Below the pieces are notes generated by a model that was given only the letters and a program-made list of their open reading frames with translations, was not told where the DNA came from and made no database searches. Positions 41,531 to 60,300 of a stretch of 64,000 nucleotides of DNA are shown here, in pieces (the first letter of the stretch is position 1; the number at the start of each line of letters is the position of its first letter). The DNA comes from Campylorhamphus procurvoides (taxonomy: Eukaryota > Chordata > Aves > Passeriformes > Dendrocolaptidae): NCBI GenBank assembly GCA_013396655.1, contig WBMV01007501.1, forward strand, positions 558,001 to 622,000, given 5' to 3'. The position numbers were made by a program, and so were the translations under genes.

Positions 41531-43461
41531 AAACCCTGTCTGACTGTGTGAGTGTGGTGAGTGTAGCTGCCAAAGGGCCTCAGTCCCAGCTCAGGTGGTG
41601 CAAGTGTGACTGCCAGAGTGGGTCCTGGACAGTCAGACAGGAAAGTTTCCTTAACACAAGTGCCTCAGCTGCACATTAACACGTCCCAAATTCAAAGAAG
41701 CATGCTGTTGTACTGCTTCCTCACTCCCCCTGCCCTTTCATTGCAAACTTGCCACATTTCTTTCAGTTTGTCATACTTGGATATCATTCTCAATTTTGAA
41801 CTAACTCTGCAAATGCCCAGAGTGGTTAACGATAATATAAAAGCACCTCATCAACATAACTAGAAGCACAAAAGTACTAGAAGTAGGACACAGAAACTTA
41901 AAGCCATCCCCAGGCTGAATCACTATCAAAGTTACATTTAATGGCACCACAGCCAAGGAAACCCCATGCTATTTACAAATGAGTTGGTCAAAAAAACTAA
42001 AGAGGAAAAGGGAAGAATTGCCTCTCATTAAACACAACCTTGTCCTTACATTCTGCTTGCCCTGCAGATGATACATAGCATCACAGAAAATACGTCCTTT
42101 AACATCTGGGAGTTGTTTGCCTGTTCCCTGCAGTGGTACATCATCTGCACAGTAATCTGCAGCTGACTACAGAACAGAGATAAAACCAAAACACTTCTGA
42201 CAGAAGTCCACATTCAGAAACAGCTAAAAAGAACTGGTATTTGCAAAGTATGAAATAAAAGAATACTGAAAAGCCTCCTTGATGTCTGAGGCCATTATTG
42301 TTGGCATTTTTGCACTGCCTAGAGGCTCCTCAGAGCCAAAACCCAGTTCACTTCAGTATCCATCCACTAAATGCTTCCAATCAAAATCAGAGGCATGACA
42401 CAAAGCATCAGTGCAGGCTTTTACCACTACCCACCAAGGCAAACAGCTGGCAAATCTATGCCATGGAGAAGAATGGGAACAGGCAGCAAATGTACTGCTG
42501 CATTTGTCATTCTTGGACAGCCTGACCTGGACAATCAATTTTACATACATGCACAAGCAAAACACAAACTTTTGTTAGCAAATTTATTCCAAATCTCAGA
42601 TTTCTACTGAAACAACAGTTTTAATTGGTCCTAGCTATGAATATTCTTTTATACTTGGGTAAACTTAGCCAGAGAGCAAGAACTTCACTTCTACTGAAGA
42701 GCAACAGGCTTCTGAAGTCCAAGACCAATTAAAGGAAAGGGGGAAAAAATGAAACACACACACTCCAATCATTTCCTTTTAATCCAAAAGACAGACTCTT
42801 GCTTTTCAGATCACACAGTATTTGCTTGCCAGAATATCATCTTGAACACATATATGGGAATAGTCTATCCTAATCGTTCCAAGTATGATTTTTGAGGTAA
42901 ATGCAGCTTCTGAAACAGTCTCCTAATGCAAGGTCTCACCTCCATCAGACACGAATAACCATTTCAACATCAAACGCAGAGGCTGGTGAGCCAGTAAAGT
43001 AGAGGAAAGAACTGAGTTTAAGATCCAAACGCCCAAACTCAAGTGTCAAAGCAGTTCCTAGAGTGCAGACAGGTTCAGCTGAGCAGTGCCCACTTTAAAC
43101 AGAGTATGATCCCTCTCTATGCTCCTTTGAGCACATTGACTAGATCTCCACCAAACGTAAGAGGAGTCTACGCACCTAGCTTACACACAGACATGTAATT
43201 TAAGTTGCCCTCATCAGCAAACTGAATTCTACCCATGGTAACTCAAGGAAAGACAGATTCCATTCTGCCCCTGGCCACCCTTTTCCAGGCTCTTCTAATG
43301 AAATCCTTTCCCTCCTTAGCACTGATAACACAAGAAAATTCTTTCAGACATTATCAGGTCTACTACTGTCCCACACCCCTTTTGAGACTGTGACAATTCT
43401 CACTCTCAGTGCTCCAATATTTATCAAAATGGGAATGAAAATGTTCCCACTTGTAGAGGAA

Positions 43462-44024
43462 AAGGCAGAGGTGATTCTGCCCCTCTACTCTGCTCTCATG
43501 AGACCCCACCTTGGGTACTGTATCCACCTATGGGTACAGCACAGGAAGGACATGGACCCATTGGAGCAAGTCCAGAGGGGGCCACCAAGAGGACCAGAGG
43601 GATGGAGCACCCCTCCTGTAAGGAAAGGCTCAGAGAACTGGGATTGTTCGACCCGAAAAAGAGAAGGCCCTGGGTGGCCTATTGCTGCTTGCCAGTACCT
43701 GAAGGAAGCCCACAAGGAAAATGGAGAGGGGACTTTTTGCAAGGACGTGTAGTGACTGGACAAGGGAGAATGGCTTTAAACTGAAAGAGGGAAGGTTTAG
43801 ATTAGATATTAAGGAGAAGTTCTGTACTGTAAGAGTGGTGAGGCACTGGCACAGGCTGCCAGGAGAACCTGTGGATGCCCCACCCCTGGCAGTGTTCAAG
43901 GCCAGGTTGTATGGGGCTCTGAGCAACCTGGTCTAGTAGAAGGTGTCCCTGCTCATGGCACAGGGGTTGGAACCAAATGACCTTTAAGGTCTCTTCTACC
44001 ACAAACCATTCTGAGTCTATGATG
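43462..44024 (+). mobile_element. CR1 LINE 3'-end fragment, about 0.56 kb
   Basis: Well-preserved CR1 3' portion. It includes GGTGATTCTGCCCCTCTACT, CATGAGACCCCACCTTGGGT, GGACATGGACCCATTGGAGC, GGAGAATGGCTTTAAACTGA, GGTTTAGATTAGATATTAAG, GGTGAGGCACTGGCACAGGC, CTGAGCAACCTGGTCTAG and terminal CTGAGTCTATGATGA. The frame at 43465-43752 still shows the reverse-transcriptase tail motif VILPLYSALMRPHLGYC, then loses homology through frameshifts, so the copy is inactive. 5'-truncated. Confidence 0.95.
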
Positions 44025-46670
44025 ACTACAGCAACTGCCAATCAGTTTTGTCAGAAGTGTCCAGCAAATACATGAGGCAGATTAATGAAATTATTGTTGT
44101 AAATCAGGCAAGATGCACAATTTGCAGACCCGTGCTGACAGCAGAGGAGCCTTAAACTGGCTTTCCCATTTTAAAAGGTTAAACAGGTTCTACAGAACAT
44201 TTTGTAATCCCTCTAATCACAATGCTATTATTTTCTTGACCAGGCAATTCTATACTTTTCCTTCCCCAACAAGGCAGCTGTGTCATTAAAATACTGATTT
44301 ATTTTTGAAGCAGTCTCTATGAAGCCCTTAAAGTAACTTCAAAGTGGAAGCAGAGGGTTTGGATGGCTTTGTCGAGCAGCTTCACAATGAAGTGAGCAGC
44401 AGAACTGGCACTGTAAGTACATTATGCATCCACATGCTGTATGGAATGGCTTTTTTCCTCTAAAAGCCGCTGCATCTTTTTATCTGCATTTCTTTTTCCC
44501 TGAAGAGAAGTACTTTTAAATGAGGTGTCTTTATCTACATGTGTCTATAATATTAGATATCCCACTTATTTCTAGAGTACTACCACAGCTTTTTACTGCT
44601 TATGTTTGCTAATATGTACTGCAATTGCTGCTCCTTTTCACACTAGTGTAATGGGAAAGAACACAAATTTCACATTGATAGCTTTCGCAGGACGACAGGA
44701 GCCAGATCAGACTACACTTCCCTCCTTATGCTCTCTCAGCTGCCTCTCTGTAACCATCTGCTCAGGGTAGCCCTACACAAGGACTGCAGTCACTCCCTGT
44801 AGCAGAAGCCACCATGTTGCTGTGCACTTGTGCAGCCCCAAGCACACTGCAGGGTCACAGACTGCACTGCTTCCCATGGGCCAACACCTTGACATCCTCC
44901 ACCTGCAAGTACTGTGTGCATGCAGCTATAGAAAATGTTCTCATTCTTCATTTTTTTCTGAAAGTCATAGTCCAACTGTAAAAAGCCCCACAGAAACTCC
45001 TCTTCCTATTGCCACCTGATGGGCTGAAGTCATAGACAGAACCTGCTTGTACAGGTGAATTTCATAAAGGGTCTCTAATAATGTCTTTGTGAGTAAATTT
45101 CACCTGTTCTACTTATACCCATCTAAAAAGCTAAGTATTCCTCTCAAGAAATTATTTTGACTCCTTATGGGAAGAAAAGCGATAGGAAAATAATCCCGGT
45201 TTGTGATGGGGGGCAAAGGAGAAGCATATGAATAACAATCCTTTGCAGCTGCCCTTCTTTTCCCCTCACTGTCTTGGACAGAGCACTACAAACTAAGTCA
45301 GGCAAGATCTTCCACTTCCACGTAGCTGCTGTCACAGCAGATATTTTTCAGAATCCCCAGGCACACAGTCACGGTGAACAGGATGAACAGGAGAAGCCAG
45401 ATCTTTTATGCTGTATGTAGAAACCTTGCTGCAAAAATGTGGGCCTTCATACTACACTATCTATAACATAATGGATGATACAGCAATGGTGAAAAACATG
45501 CTACAGAAAGAATACCCTTGGATTCTGAATCAGACATTTGTCCTTATGTGATAAGCTGGTTTATGGGACCCCAATAGAGAGAGATGTTTCTTGTTTTTCT
45601 GGCTCATGAGAATGTGGATTCTGAACTAAGCAGCTATATTTTGCACTACAGGTAGGGTTACTCCAGCACTCCATTCTCACCAGTGAAATCCCTGGGCGAT
45701 AAACAAAACATCAGTCTCAGCTGCTTGAAATGTTCAGAGTCACCCAGCACTCCTCTTTCACTGCTCAGGATAAGAGGTTTATTCACTGCATGGTTCTGAC
45801 ACTTCAGGCTTCAGCTGGAGGTCACAATCATGAATGACAGGCTGAGAGAGGAAGAGATAGATACACATCAAACATTTCAGCCCCCAATGTAGAGACCTGA
45901 AAGCAAGACAACATGGATACTTCTAACTATGCAACACCTGAAAGAAAAAGTCTATTGAAAATGAAGATAGAAGCAAGCACACTAATTATTGTGCATTACT
46001 AATAATCACAGAATGAGACATTAGAAAGGCTCATTGCCTTGAAATGTAATTATTTCAGCTACGTGACAGTAACATTTACCAAACACTTTTAAATCCACTT
46101 CAGACATACTGTACACTTAGATTCTGTACCCATTTTTGCTAGTATTAAAGAAGACCCAATGTGATAAGGGGTGTTCTGTCACTGTTGCAGTTGAAGACTA
46201 ACTGGGAAAAAAAAATAAAATCACACTCACACTGTATTGACTTTCATTGTGGTGAGCTGATGTGGATATTGGTAATCCGTTAACTACTTCTCCACAAAAA
46301 TCAACTAAGAAAAGCAAACTTTCTGTCAGTAATTTCACCATCCAGGGTCAGCACCTCCACTGGGAAACACACAGAGGTCTGCAATTCAAATACCCTCCCA
46401 CACTGCCACACAATTTGACAGCAGAATCTAGAGGAGTGGAACAGCCCAGCTGGGATTTTGCTGAAAAGGTAAAATGTTTGTTAACTTCGGTCAGTCCAAC
46501 CTGGGTTCTTGTTCCTATATCTTGTGGCCACCAGGAGTCTCACTGAAAGAGGATTGTAGGAAGACAAGACAAAATGGTACAACCTCTTCACCCCAGTTCA
46601 GTGGGTGTTGTTTTTTCTCAACTAACTGCAAAAAACAAAAAATAAAATGGAAAAAAAAAAGGAGGTGGGG
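44025..46670. other. Anonymous sequence between two CR1 fragments
   Basis: No gene, splice-bounded exon or repeat family recognised in 2.6 kb. Confidence 0.55.
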
Positions 46671-46793
46671 ATAGAATGGTCTGGGTTGGAAGGCACCTTA
46701 GAGATCATCTAGTGCCAACGTCCCTGCTATGGGCAGGAACACTTCCACTAGACGAGGTTGCTCAAAGCCTCATCCAGCCTGGCCTAATACTGA
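46671..46793 (-). mobile_element. Short CR1 LINE 3'-end fragment
   Basis: Reverse complement of the CR1 terminus: ATAGAATGGTCTGGGTTGGA, AGGCACCTTAGAGATCATCT, TCCCTGCTATGGGCAGGAAC, CACTAGACGAGGTTGCTCAA and CATCCAGCCTGGCCT. About 120 bp, strongly 5'-truncated. Confidence 0.92.
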
Positions 46794-51178
<4,385 letters not shown>

Positions 51179-53214
51179 TTAGGAAAGAAGCACCCAATGT
51201 TTCAGACATTTAGCACAAACTACTGAGAAGTGCCACATGGTAACCAGAGCTATGTCAGACCATAGCAAACAAACCATCTGCACCCTGACGTGGATTCAAG
51301 GTGAGATATTTGAGAAAGAAAATTAGAGGAATGCAGCACTGTATAAGACTATTTAGTGCAGGCTACTGTGTTGAACTGTGCTCTGCCAGATTCACTGCAG
51401 CATCCAGGACCCTTAGCTTTTACTAGGCATTCATTATTCGACCATACTTCTTTTCCCTTTCTAGGCAAGCAATTTGAAGTTTTTCTATTACATTTTCAAT
51501 TCCTACAACATTTTAGGTTCTAAAGAATGTGGAATAAGTAAGCTGTATACAGCAAGTCAGCAAGTCAGTTTCTGCACAGAGTAATGACTTATCCAGCTGA
51601 TTATCTCTCCTTCAGCCCTTTGTACCGCTGCAAGTTACCACCTACACGATCCTAACAAGCAAGAGAGATGTACTCTCTCGGAGTATATAATGAGGTGTGG
51701 ACTAATGACAGCAGAATAAGGAAAGCATCCAGAGCTAAAAATGAAACAACTGCAAGCCATACCACAGAAATGCCCATTTAGAACTACAGCAGTAATTTTT
51801 CTGCCCAAATTTTCACAGTTACAGCACTCACATAGACATTAGCCTTAACAACCTTCTTGGCATGCATGGTGATTTTAAAATGTGTGAATCCTGAGGCAAC
51901 TTCCCCTTCATGAGACTATCCCACTTTTGCATTTATATTCCTGTGTAACTGCTACTTTTAGTGCTATTTGTAATTAATGGTCCCAACCTCCCCTGAGTGC
52001 AAAAGAACTTTGTTCAGATACTGTGATGCAATGTTTGACAGACATGAATAGAAACCTAAACCACAATGTAAAGCCAAAATAAAAGCTGCCCTTTTACTCT
52101 TGCTTGGCTTAGAAGCAAAGGGTGAAGAGCAGGGGAAGGAATCAGAACTGCCAGTTTCTACCACCTACAGATCACCCCTTGAAAGCCTCTCAGGAGAAAC
52201 TGGCTCAAGCTCCCAGAGAAGGCAAAGGGTTCTTTAACTACAGCACCTTCATTCACCCTAAACTCCAGTGTCTCAATTGAAAACTTTGAGCCAAAGTTAC
52301 AAAAATTACTTGGTACAGAATTAAAGCAGAGGCCAAAATCCTCTGGATTTTTAAAAACATCCACATATTTACGAAAGATAAATGATACCTTAAAGCACTA
52401 CAATACCTACATCTGCAAGCCAGGACAGAAACACCTCCTATAGGAACTTAAAAATCAGATATGATTCTGTGCTTTATATCAGTGTGTCTTAAGACACCAA
52501 AAAAATTCTCTCTTTCCTAGATCATATCCACTTATTATTATCTAACTCCTCTAAAACATATTTACCTACCTGAAAAAAACAATTACTAACAACTAGTTTG
52601 CTTATCCTGCAGACTACAGAAAAAATGTATGTGATCCACCAAGTCGGATTTTTTTCACAGCCCAGTGAAGATGGAAACCATTCTGTTAGCAGTGAAACTA
52701 ATTCTCTCCTGTACAAAAAATTGGAGATATCCTAACCAACCTGTAAAAGTATTCCCAGTATACTCTGCTCCAGTAAGGGCTGGAAATTAGCAGTAAAAGA
52801 CACATGGGATGGAATGCGGTCCACAAAAGTCACTCCAACTCTCTTCTGCAAGGATCTTGCCTAGCTGAATAGGAAGACTCCTGCACACATGTTTGAAATG
52901 CTAACAGAGCCCAGCAACACCCAGAAACAGGCAAGTTTTGGCTGTCAGCCCCATTCCTGTGCTTACCAGAGAGAAATGACAAAGCACAGTGGAACTCAAG
53001 CCTGCCTGGAAGAACACTGCCAGCAGCAAGCTTCCTGTGAATTGCAACTCCTCCCTTCTAAGTGCCCCTAAACAATAGGGATTCAGAAGGAGGGTGGTAA
53101 GGGATGAAAAAGGAAATCCTTCTGGGTTACAGCACTCATTTACCATGCATTACAGGAAGCAAATGACAGACATTGCTGATAACATGGTAGCATGATGACT
53201 AACCTTTTCTTCTA

Positions 53215-54375
53215 CATCTGACCAGCTGACCTGATTAGTGGATGAGGGAAAAGCTGTGGATGTTGCCTACCTGGACTTAGCAGCACCTTTGATACTGCCT
53301 CCCACAGGACTCTCCTGGAGAAACTGGTTTCTCATGGCTTGGATGGGTGTACTGTTCACTACGTAAAAAGCTGGCTGGATGGCCAGAACCAGACAGTGGT
53401 GGTGAATGGAGTTACAGCCAGTTGGTGGCCAGTCACTATTGGAATACCCTTGGGCTCAGGACTGGGTCCACTTCTGTTTAATACGTATCAGTGATCTGGA
53501 CAAGGGGATCAAGGGTGCAGTCAGAAAGTTTGCACACCAAGTTGGGCAGGAGTGTTGATCTGATGGAAGTCAGCAAGGCTCTACAGAGGGATCTGGACAG
53601 GTTGGATCAATGGGCTGAGGCCAGTGGTACGAGGTTCAATAAGGTGAAGTGCCGAGTCCAGCACTTGGGTCACAACAACCCCCTGCAGTGCTACAGGCTG
53701 GGGGAACAGTGGCTGGAAAGCTGCCCACTAGAAAAGGACATGTGGGTGCTGGTCAACAGCTACTGAGCATGAGCCAGCTCAGATGCCCAGACAGCTAAGA
53801 AAATCAAGGGCATCCTGGCTTGTATTAGAAACAGTGTGGTCAGCAGGATCAGGGCAGTGATCATCCCTCTGTGCTTGGCACTGCTAAGGCCACACCTCAA
53901 ATCCTGTGTTCATTTCTGGGCCCCTCACTGCAATAAAGACATTGAGGGGCTGCAATGTGTCCAAAGAGGAGCAACAAAGTAGCAAAGGAGCAGCTGAGGC
54001 CGTTAAGCCTAGAGAAAAGGAGGCTCAGGAGGACTTTATCGTGCTCTGCAACTACCTAAAAGGAAGTTGTAGCCAGGTGGGAGTCAGTCTCTTCTCCCAA
54101 GTAATAAGCAATAGGACAAGAGAAAATGGCCTCAGGTTGTGCCAGGAGAGGTTTAGATTGGATGTTAGGAAAAATTTCTTCATGGAAAGGGTTGTCAAGC
54201 ATTGGAACAGGCTACCTAGGGAAGTGGTGGAGTCACCATCCCTCTAAATATCTAAAGGACATATAGATGTGGCACCTGGAGACATGGTTTAGTGGTGGAC
54301 TTGCCAGTGCTGGGTTAATGGTTGGACTCGATCTCTAGGGCCTTTTTCATCTTAAATGACTCTATAATTCTATAG
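53215..54375 (+). mobile_element. CR1 LINE fragment, about 1.16 kb, with reverse-transcriptase remnant
   Basis: The longest CR1 copy here. It covers the C-terminal reverse-transcriptase region and the 3' UTR: GTGGATGTTGCCTACCTGGA, GGAGAAACTGGTTTCTCATG, TTGGGCTCAGGACTGGGTCC, ATCAGTGATCTGGACAAGGG, ACAGAGGGATCTGGACAGGT, CACTTGGGTCACAACAACCC and GGTTGGACTCGATCTCTAGG, with terminal TCTATAATTCTATA. Peptide remnants include [20 protein letters not shown] and [18 protein letters not shown]. These lie in separate frames (53491-53766 and 53906-54247), with stops and frameshifts between and before them, so the copy is a pseudogene. 5'-truncated. Confidence 0.95.
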
Positions 54376-57300
54376 GCATCAACTGAATGGCTTAAAAATT
54401 AAATAAATCACTTATAAAATCAAGATGCTGCTTGACTTAGTTCATCATTCTTCCAAGAGTAATGAATGTTAGTGCTGTTTCAGCAATGCTTTTTACTGGG
54501 CTCCTTCAGGATATAAAAGAGAAAAAATGGAAGAGGCTGCTAGCAATTAGATACATGGCCATTACCTTTTAATTGAAAACAGGTAACTGGTTAAAAAAAC
54601 AAAGGCTGCCTCAGGAGACCTTTGCAGAGTTATGAATACTGAGGGAGACAACTTTTTTTTATTTCCTAGGAGTATTTATTTCCTAAAGAGATTAAGTATC
54701 TAAGTCACTTGGCAAAGCTAATCTCTTTGTCATGATGAATCTTCAGGTAGCCAGCTCTATTGTTTTCTTCTAGCACTGCCTCCTACCCTCAGCTACACAG
54801 AGGATAGGAAGCAAGGAGTATTTGCTTGCATGGGTCTGATATTTCCCGTTACCACACAGAAATACACAGATCCCCCTCTGTGGCAGACAGAGGTGGAGTT
54901 CTTGCCTTCTTTTAAATGTCAATACAAACCAAAATTGCTCGCTTTCAAGATTTGTTAAAAGTAGGGAAAGATGTCAATGTTTGGCCAATAATAACTTACT
55001 CTCTTCTTAAATCAGCACCTTATATAATTTTATCTAGATATGGTCAGCTGTAAGCTCAGAATCAACTATCAAACTTAATGGGGTCGGGGGGGGCTAACAT
55101 CCTGTAGAACTGAGTTTAAACAGCTCTCAGAAAATAATCACAAAGCACTAACTTTGAGTGCTCTGACCCTCTTAGCTGACACTTCTTGAACTCTTTCAGA
55201 ACTTAATGACATTCACCTGGAAAAGATTCTACCTACAGACAAAGTAGTTTCTTGCTACCATATTGTCCAGACCCTTACTTCTCATTACCATGGTACTGGC
55301 TAATGCTAGCTGAGCCCACCCTCTGCATTTTCTCACATCACTGCCTTGACAACATTCCTACTGCCTCAGCAGGTGTTCATTCTACCAAACTACATCCACC
55401 TCATTAGTCCCAGACTTTTAAAAGTCCATCAAGACAACAAACACCCTCCAAATCAGCCAAAAGTATCAGCTTAATAGCATTAGATATCACCAGTATCATT
55501 AGATTTTGAAACCAAACCTTTTCCAATATTCTTCCATACAATCTCAATATTCACATATCCATATGTCTCAGTAACACAACTCCTCATCCAGTTTTGGATC
55601 ACTTCTTCTTTCCCTGCTGAAAACCCCACCTCACAGTTGATTAATGCTGCATCTCTCTTCATGGTCCCCCAACAATTCTCATTTAACTTGAATTGAAAGT
55701 TTTCTGTGGTGGGAAATTGTTGCCATTTGGGAAGGGAGGGTGAATGCTTTGTAGAGCTCTGACTGCACAGCAACAAGCACATGATGAATGGTGCTGGCAG
55801 ACACAATAACACAGATTCATAGATTATATTTATGAAACAAACTATTATTTAAAACAAGGCTACTTAAGCGCTCTTGTACTCCTAACCCAACAGTGGAGCT
55901 GAATCTACTGGAAAATATCCGCTTTTCAAGAACTTAAAAGACTGCTGAGATCTGCCAAGTTATGAGAGTCAACAGCTCTGTGAGAAAACTTAGTGGAGCA
56001 CTCAAATTGGAAAAATGACCCCATGTCTGTCCTAAAAAATAGGGAATGAACAAAATTAACCCAATACACAGTGTATTTTGTTCCACATGGTGGAACACAA
56101 ACCCAAGTCCTTTCCACGTATAAAGAGCAAGAGAATTTGTTACCCTGCAGAAGCTGCCCGATACATGTGAGCTGAGCTCCGTGCCCACACAGATCCCTTA
56201 CAAACACGTGCATGCAGTTCGAAAGGAGCAGGCAGGACAACGTGAATGCTCTGCTCCCCTCCCTACCTCCCTCCCATATATGCCTGCCTCCCGGGTGGCA
56301 AGCAGCCAAGAGACAGCTTGTCTGAGCACGCTTGAGGGTACACAGAAGTCACCAAGAGCCGTAGTGAGTTACTGGCATCTGGGGGCAAGCCTTGTCTTTT
56401 CCTAGAGGGCACTCCGTGAATCCTGTCTGGAAAAAAGCCTGAAGGCACCCTTCAAAACGCAGCCTTGATATATCCAAAGTTTCGCACGGGCAGATGGAAA
56501 GTCTTCATCTCTCCATCTGCAGGCTCAAGGCTTAGCAGATAAATCTATGATCAATGGCTACCTCTGTGCACTCCACTGCCTACCATGTCAAACATTTCAT
56601 AACTACTTGTTTCAGTGGGAATACTGCTGGCTGCTTAAAATTTTAAGCAGATCAATTAAAGCTACATTAAAGCATATTTGGCAAGTACTTGAGTTACATG
56701 AAATAACAATTGTTCTATTCTAAAAAGTGATTGAGTAAAAATAGCATCATCTTACTCATGTGCCTTGTTCTCTGTGCATCATAGTCATATGCTCGCTTTT
56801 GCTATTCGGAGACATAAAGCAGGCACAGGAGATACCCATCCAACCTCTTAACAATCCTTAGAAAACTTTCATGTGTCAAATACTGGCAACCTCCATTTTG
56901 TGTATTCATTTCACAGACTTAGCTGCACAATGCTAAGAGGTAAGCCCATACAACACACCTCCTACTCCCACCATAAAATGCCACATTGTTGAAAAGGACA
57001 GACAGAAGTTCATCCATATAGTTTGAATGTTAACAAACTCAGGTTGGACATAGCAGGAACCTTAAAGACAGGGTCCGAACAACTTTTCAGTCATTTCAGC
57101 GGTCATGAAGATCATCAAGATTTACAAGGTATTTCCAGGGGAAAAGACCTTTGGACGGCAGCTCTCACTGGACCTGTTCCTTCCATCTCTGACCATTTAA
57201 TTGTCAAAAGCAAAACAAATCTCCAACCACATCAAATTTTGCAGTCAGAACCTTCAGTCAGATTTCTATACACTTCCAGATGCTGCATTTCAATACCAAG

Positions 57301-60300
57301 TAGTCAAACAGCTTCCCTGAGGCTTTTTGCTTGCTAATTCACAACTGGGTTGATCAGAGGAGACATTTACATTGAGAACACTGAGGTCTTACTCAGATTG
57401 AGATGGCTCCTCACACTGACCAAATAAGCAAGAAGGATCTGCACTGCCTAGCCCTTCCTATATTTCCCAAAGCTGGTACTTCATTTGTAACTCTGAATAT
57501 TCCTAGAAAACATGGAACTATTTCAATAATTATATCTGACCTGAGCAGTTAGTACCACTGCTACAATACCAAAAAGCAAGATTAAAATCAGCTAATAAAG
57601 ATGGCTTTAATCTGTACTATAAAATTTACAATTATTTGTCTGGCAGAATTTTTTTTCCCCAGTAATCAGTTTCCACAACTCCTATGGATGGTCCATCTGC
57701 CTCACCAATCAGCTTCTAATTTTGAATTACTTCTCTATACAGTCCCATCTTCACCTAATGTAAATTGGCAGAGTTCCCCCAACCTATCACTTTGGACCAG
57801 CTGAAACTGCAGTCAAAGTTTCACATAAATACAATCTGCTGTTTTTGTTGTCACCTAGTAAATACTGCTGTCAACCTGCTGAGCAAGTACCTTCAAGATT
57901 TTGCCCACTCTGTTTCTCAAACTTGCCTATCTAATGGCCACCAAATCAGCAGCATTCACACAGAGTAAAGAAGCCCAGCAAATCAGTCAGGACATTTTCT
58001 ACTTCAGTACAGATAACATGAGTTTATCAGAAACCTGCTTGAAGGCTGAAATTCCAAAGTACTTAACTGAAGTAATACTGGTGTCTAGCTATCTGCTTCT
58101 CCTGGTCAGCATCAAAAATCAGCATTAAGCAATTGCAAACAGGATGCGCCAAAAGGCAGGCCAGTGCTGAGCTGTGGAATGCATTATAAACGGCTGCTAC
58201 TGATGAGCTGTGCCCGTAGCTTAGAGCATAAAGCTCAGACAGACACAGGCAGCAAGGCTTAGCACAGACATGCACTGCTGTACCTGCAGGTCTGTCCAGA
58301 GAGTTGTTTGTCTTTCTAGCCTCTCATTATTTCAACTACTAATCATCTACTGGATTTATCAGGTTAACAAAAAAGAAGCTTCTTTCTTACAAGATATGGA
58401 TTTTACGATCAAGACTCCCAACAGCTGGGAGGTATCTTGAAGGGCAAGAGAAGAGAGAGCTCAGCAGCAAGGAAGTGGACACTGAACTAGGCCAGATGAG
58501 CAGAAAGGGCAGACCAAAGGGGAGACAGGTGTAGGAAGAGGATAGAGGCAGAACGGAGTAAAGTGTTCAGAAAAGGAGTGTTCATTTTAGTTTCTAACTA
58601 TGAGTTGTGGGGCTTTAGACTTTTTCACCCCTTTAGAACTATCATCAGTAAGAAATCTTAAAGTAAGCACATTCCTTATGCAACTATCCCTAAACATCTC
58701 TACCTAGACAACTGGGTAGTCATCCCATGGTATCAACCAATTACTACTACAAGCCACTCACTCTCTTCACAAGCAGTGAAGAAGCCCCCAAAACTAATGC
58801 CAAAGAAAAACACAGAAAAAGTTCGTTTTCTGAGACAATCTACTACACTTCACATACATCTCCCAAACATACTTCAGCTATGAGATGAAGTCTTGTAGAG
58901 CATCAGGAATATACCAAGAAACCAAAATGAGTAACTTAGCAGTTTCATATCTAGAGTCAAAGTAAACACATGGTTGAAGGCCATGCAAATCTTGAGTGTA
59001 GAGAGGGAAGCCTCCTTAGTTCTCTAGAGAGGAGAAACACTAAGCCCAGAATAAGAAATCCTCTTCTTGTATAGGTTAAGTTTGCCTTCTAAGACCATCA
59101 TTCCACCAAGATATGTATGTACTTAAGTTTGTTCAGCTAAAAAATTTCCTTGTGAATTATTTACAATCTTCCTACTGGAAACTACTTATTTTATGTATGG
59201 CAATATCCACTTGTCACCTCTTATCTCACAGACGTTAGCAAATGCTGTAAACATAAAAGACAGTTTCTGTTACACCTGCTCTTCAGGAGACAGACTGCAT
59301 GTCATCACTATGCTAGATAGACCTTGGAGCCTCAGCAATGCAAGTTCAGCCTTTGTAAGAGTAACAAAATTTCATTATAAAAAGCAGACACTGACTGGAC
59401 AGCCAAATTATTTCTGAAGCATTTTCTCATTCCATTTTAATACAGGCACAGTCGGTACAAGCAGCTCTTGAATTCACACTAGCAATAGAGACTCACTGAA
59501 AAATGAACCAATTCAGTGAATAAATAAGGCCAGACTACCACAAATTCTGTACAGGTATAGATGAAGAGCAGAATACTGGCACAAAATTGTAGAGCAAAAT
59601 GGATCTTAGTGAACAAAGTAGTAAAGGTCAGTAAAAAGCACCACACGTACACTAGAATATAATGTGAACAATGGATTAAAGTACAAAATAGTTGGTAATT
59701 TGGTTTGCAAACTAACTGCATTCTCTGTTAATAAGAAGGCTTGTGTGACCATTTACAGAGATTCTCTTGAAAAGTGAAGAACTCTGGATTTCAAGATTGT
59801 GAGATGCACAGACTTGCAAAGAGGGTGCTACAAGAGATAAGTATGAAAACAAAGAAAATGAACTGGTAGATAGCGACAAAGGGACCTAAAATAATTCTCT
59901 CTCACAAGGAAAAGTATTCACTATACATGACAGTTGCCAGCCACCAATTCAGGCAAACTCCAGACTAGGTATAACTGTTGCCCTTCAGATTTCACAGAGA
60001 ATATGGAGAGGCAGAAAAAAGAATTAACACACCCGGATATGCAACAAGTCTTCATTGGTTCCACTATTCCTGGAAGAAACTTGTCTTGCAATGACTACTT
60101 AGGAAATTAGCTAGTCATGCTTCACCACAAATTATTTTTCTAAGAATGCCTCTTCTCAAGTCCTAACAGCACTGCTATTCAATTCTATAACCAGGCAGCA
60201 TTACATCAAAAACTTTATTTATAAACACTAGTGAGCCTGTCCAGCATGTAAAGAACAGCTCAGACACACACAGATTAAGCCTTTATTAAGATTTAATTAA

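Noticed and set aside
43390..43936. Several overlapping frames of 71-120 codons on both strands
   Set aside because: They are shadows of the CR1 fragment at 43462-44024.
56150..56450. GC-richer block as a possible alternative SAMD12 first exon
   Set aside because: Few CpGs, no convincing donor after an ATG, and no similarity to the expected MAVEA start.
58209..58233. Similarity to bird mitochondrial tRNA-Phe start (GTAGCTTA...AAAGC)
   Set aside because: About 20 of 25 positions match by eye and then similarity stops; too short to call a nuclear mitochondrial insertion.
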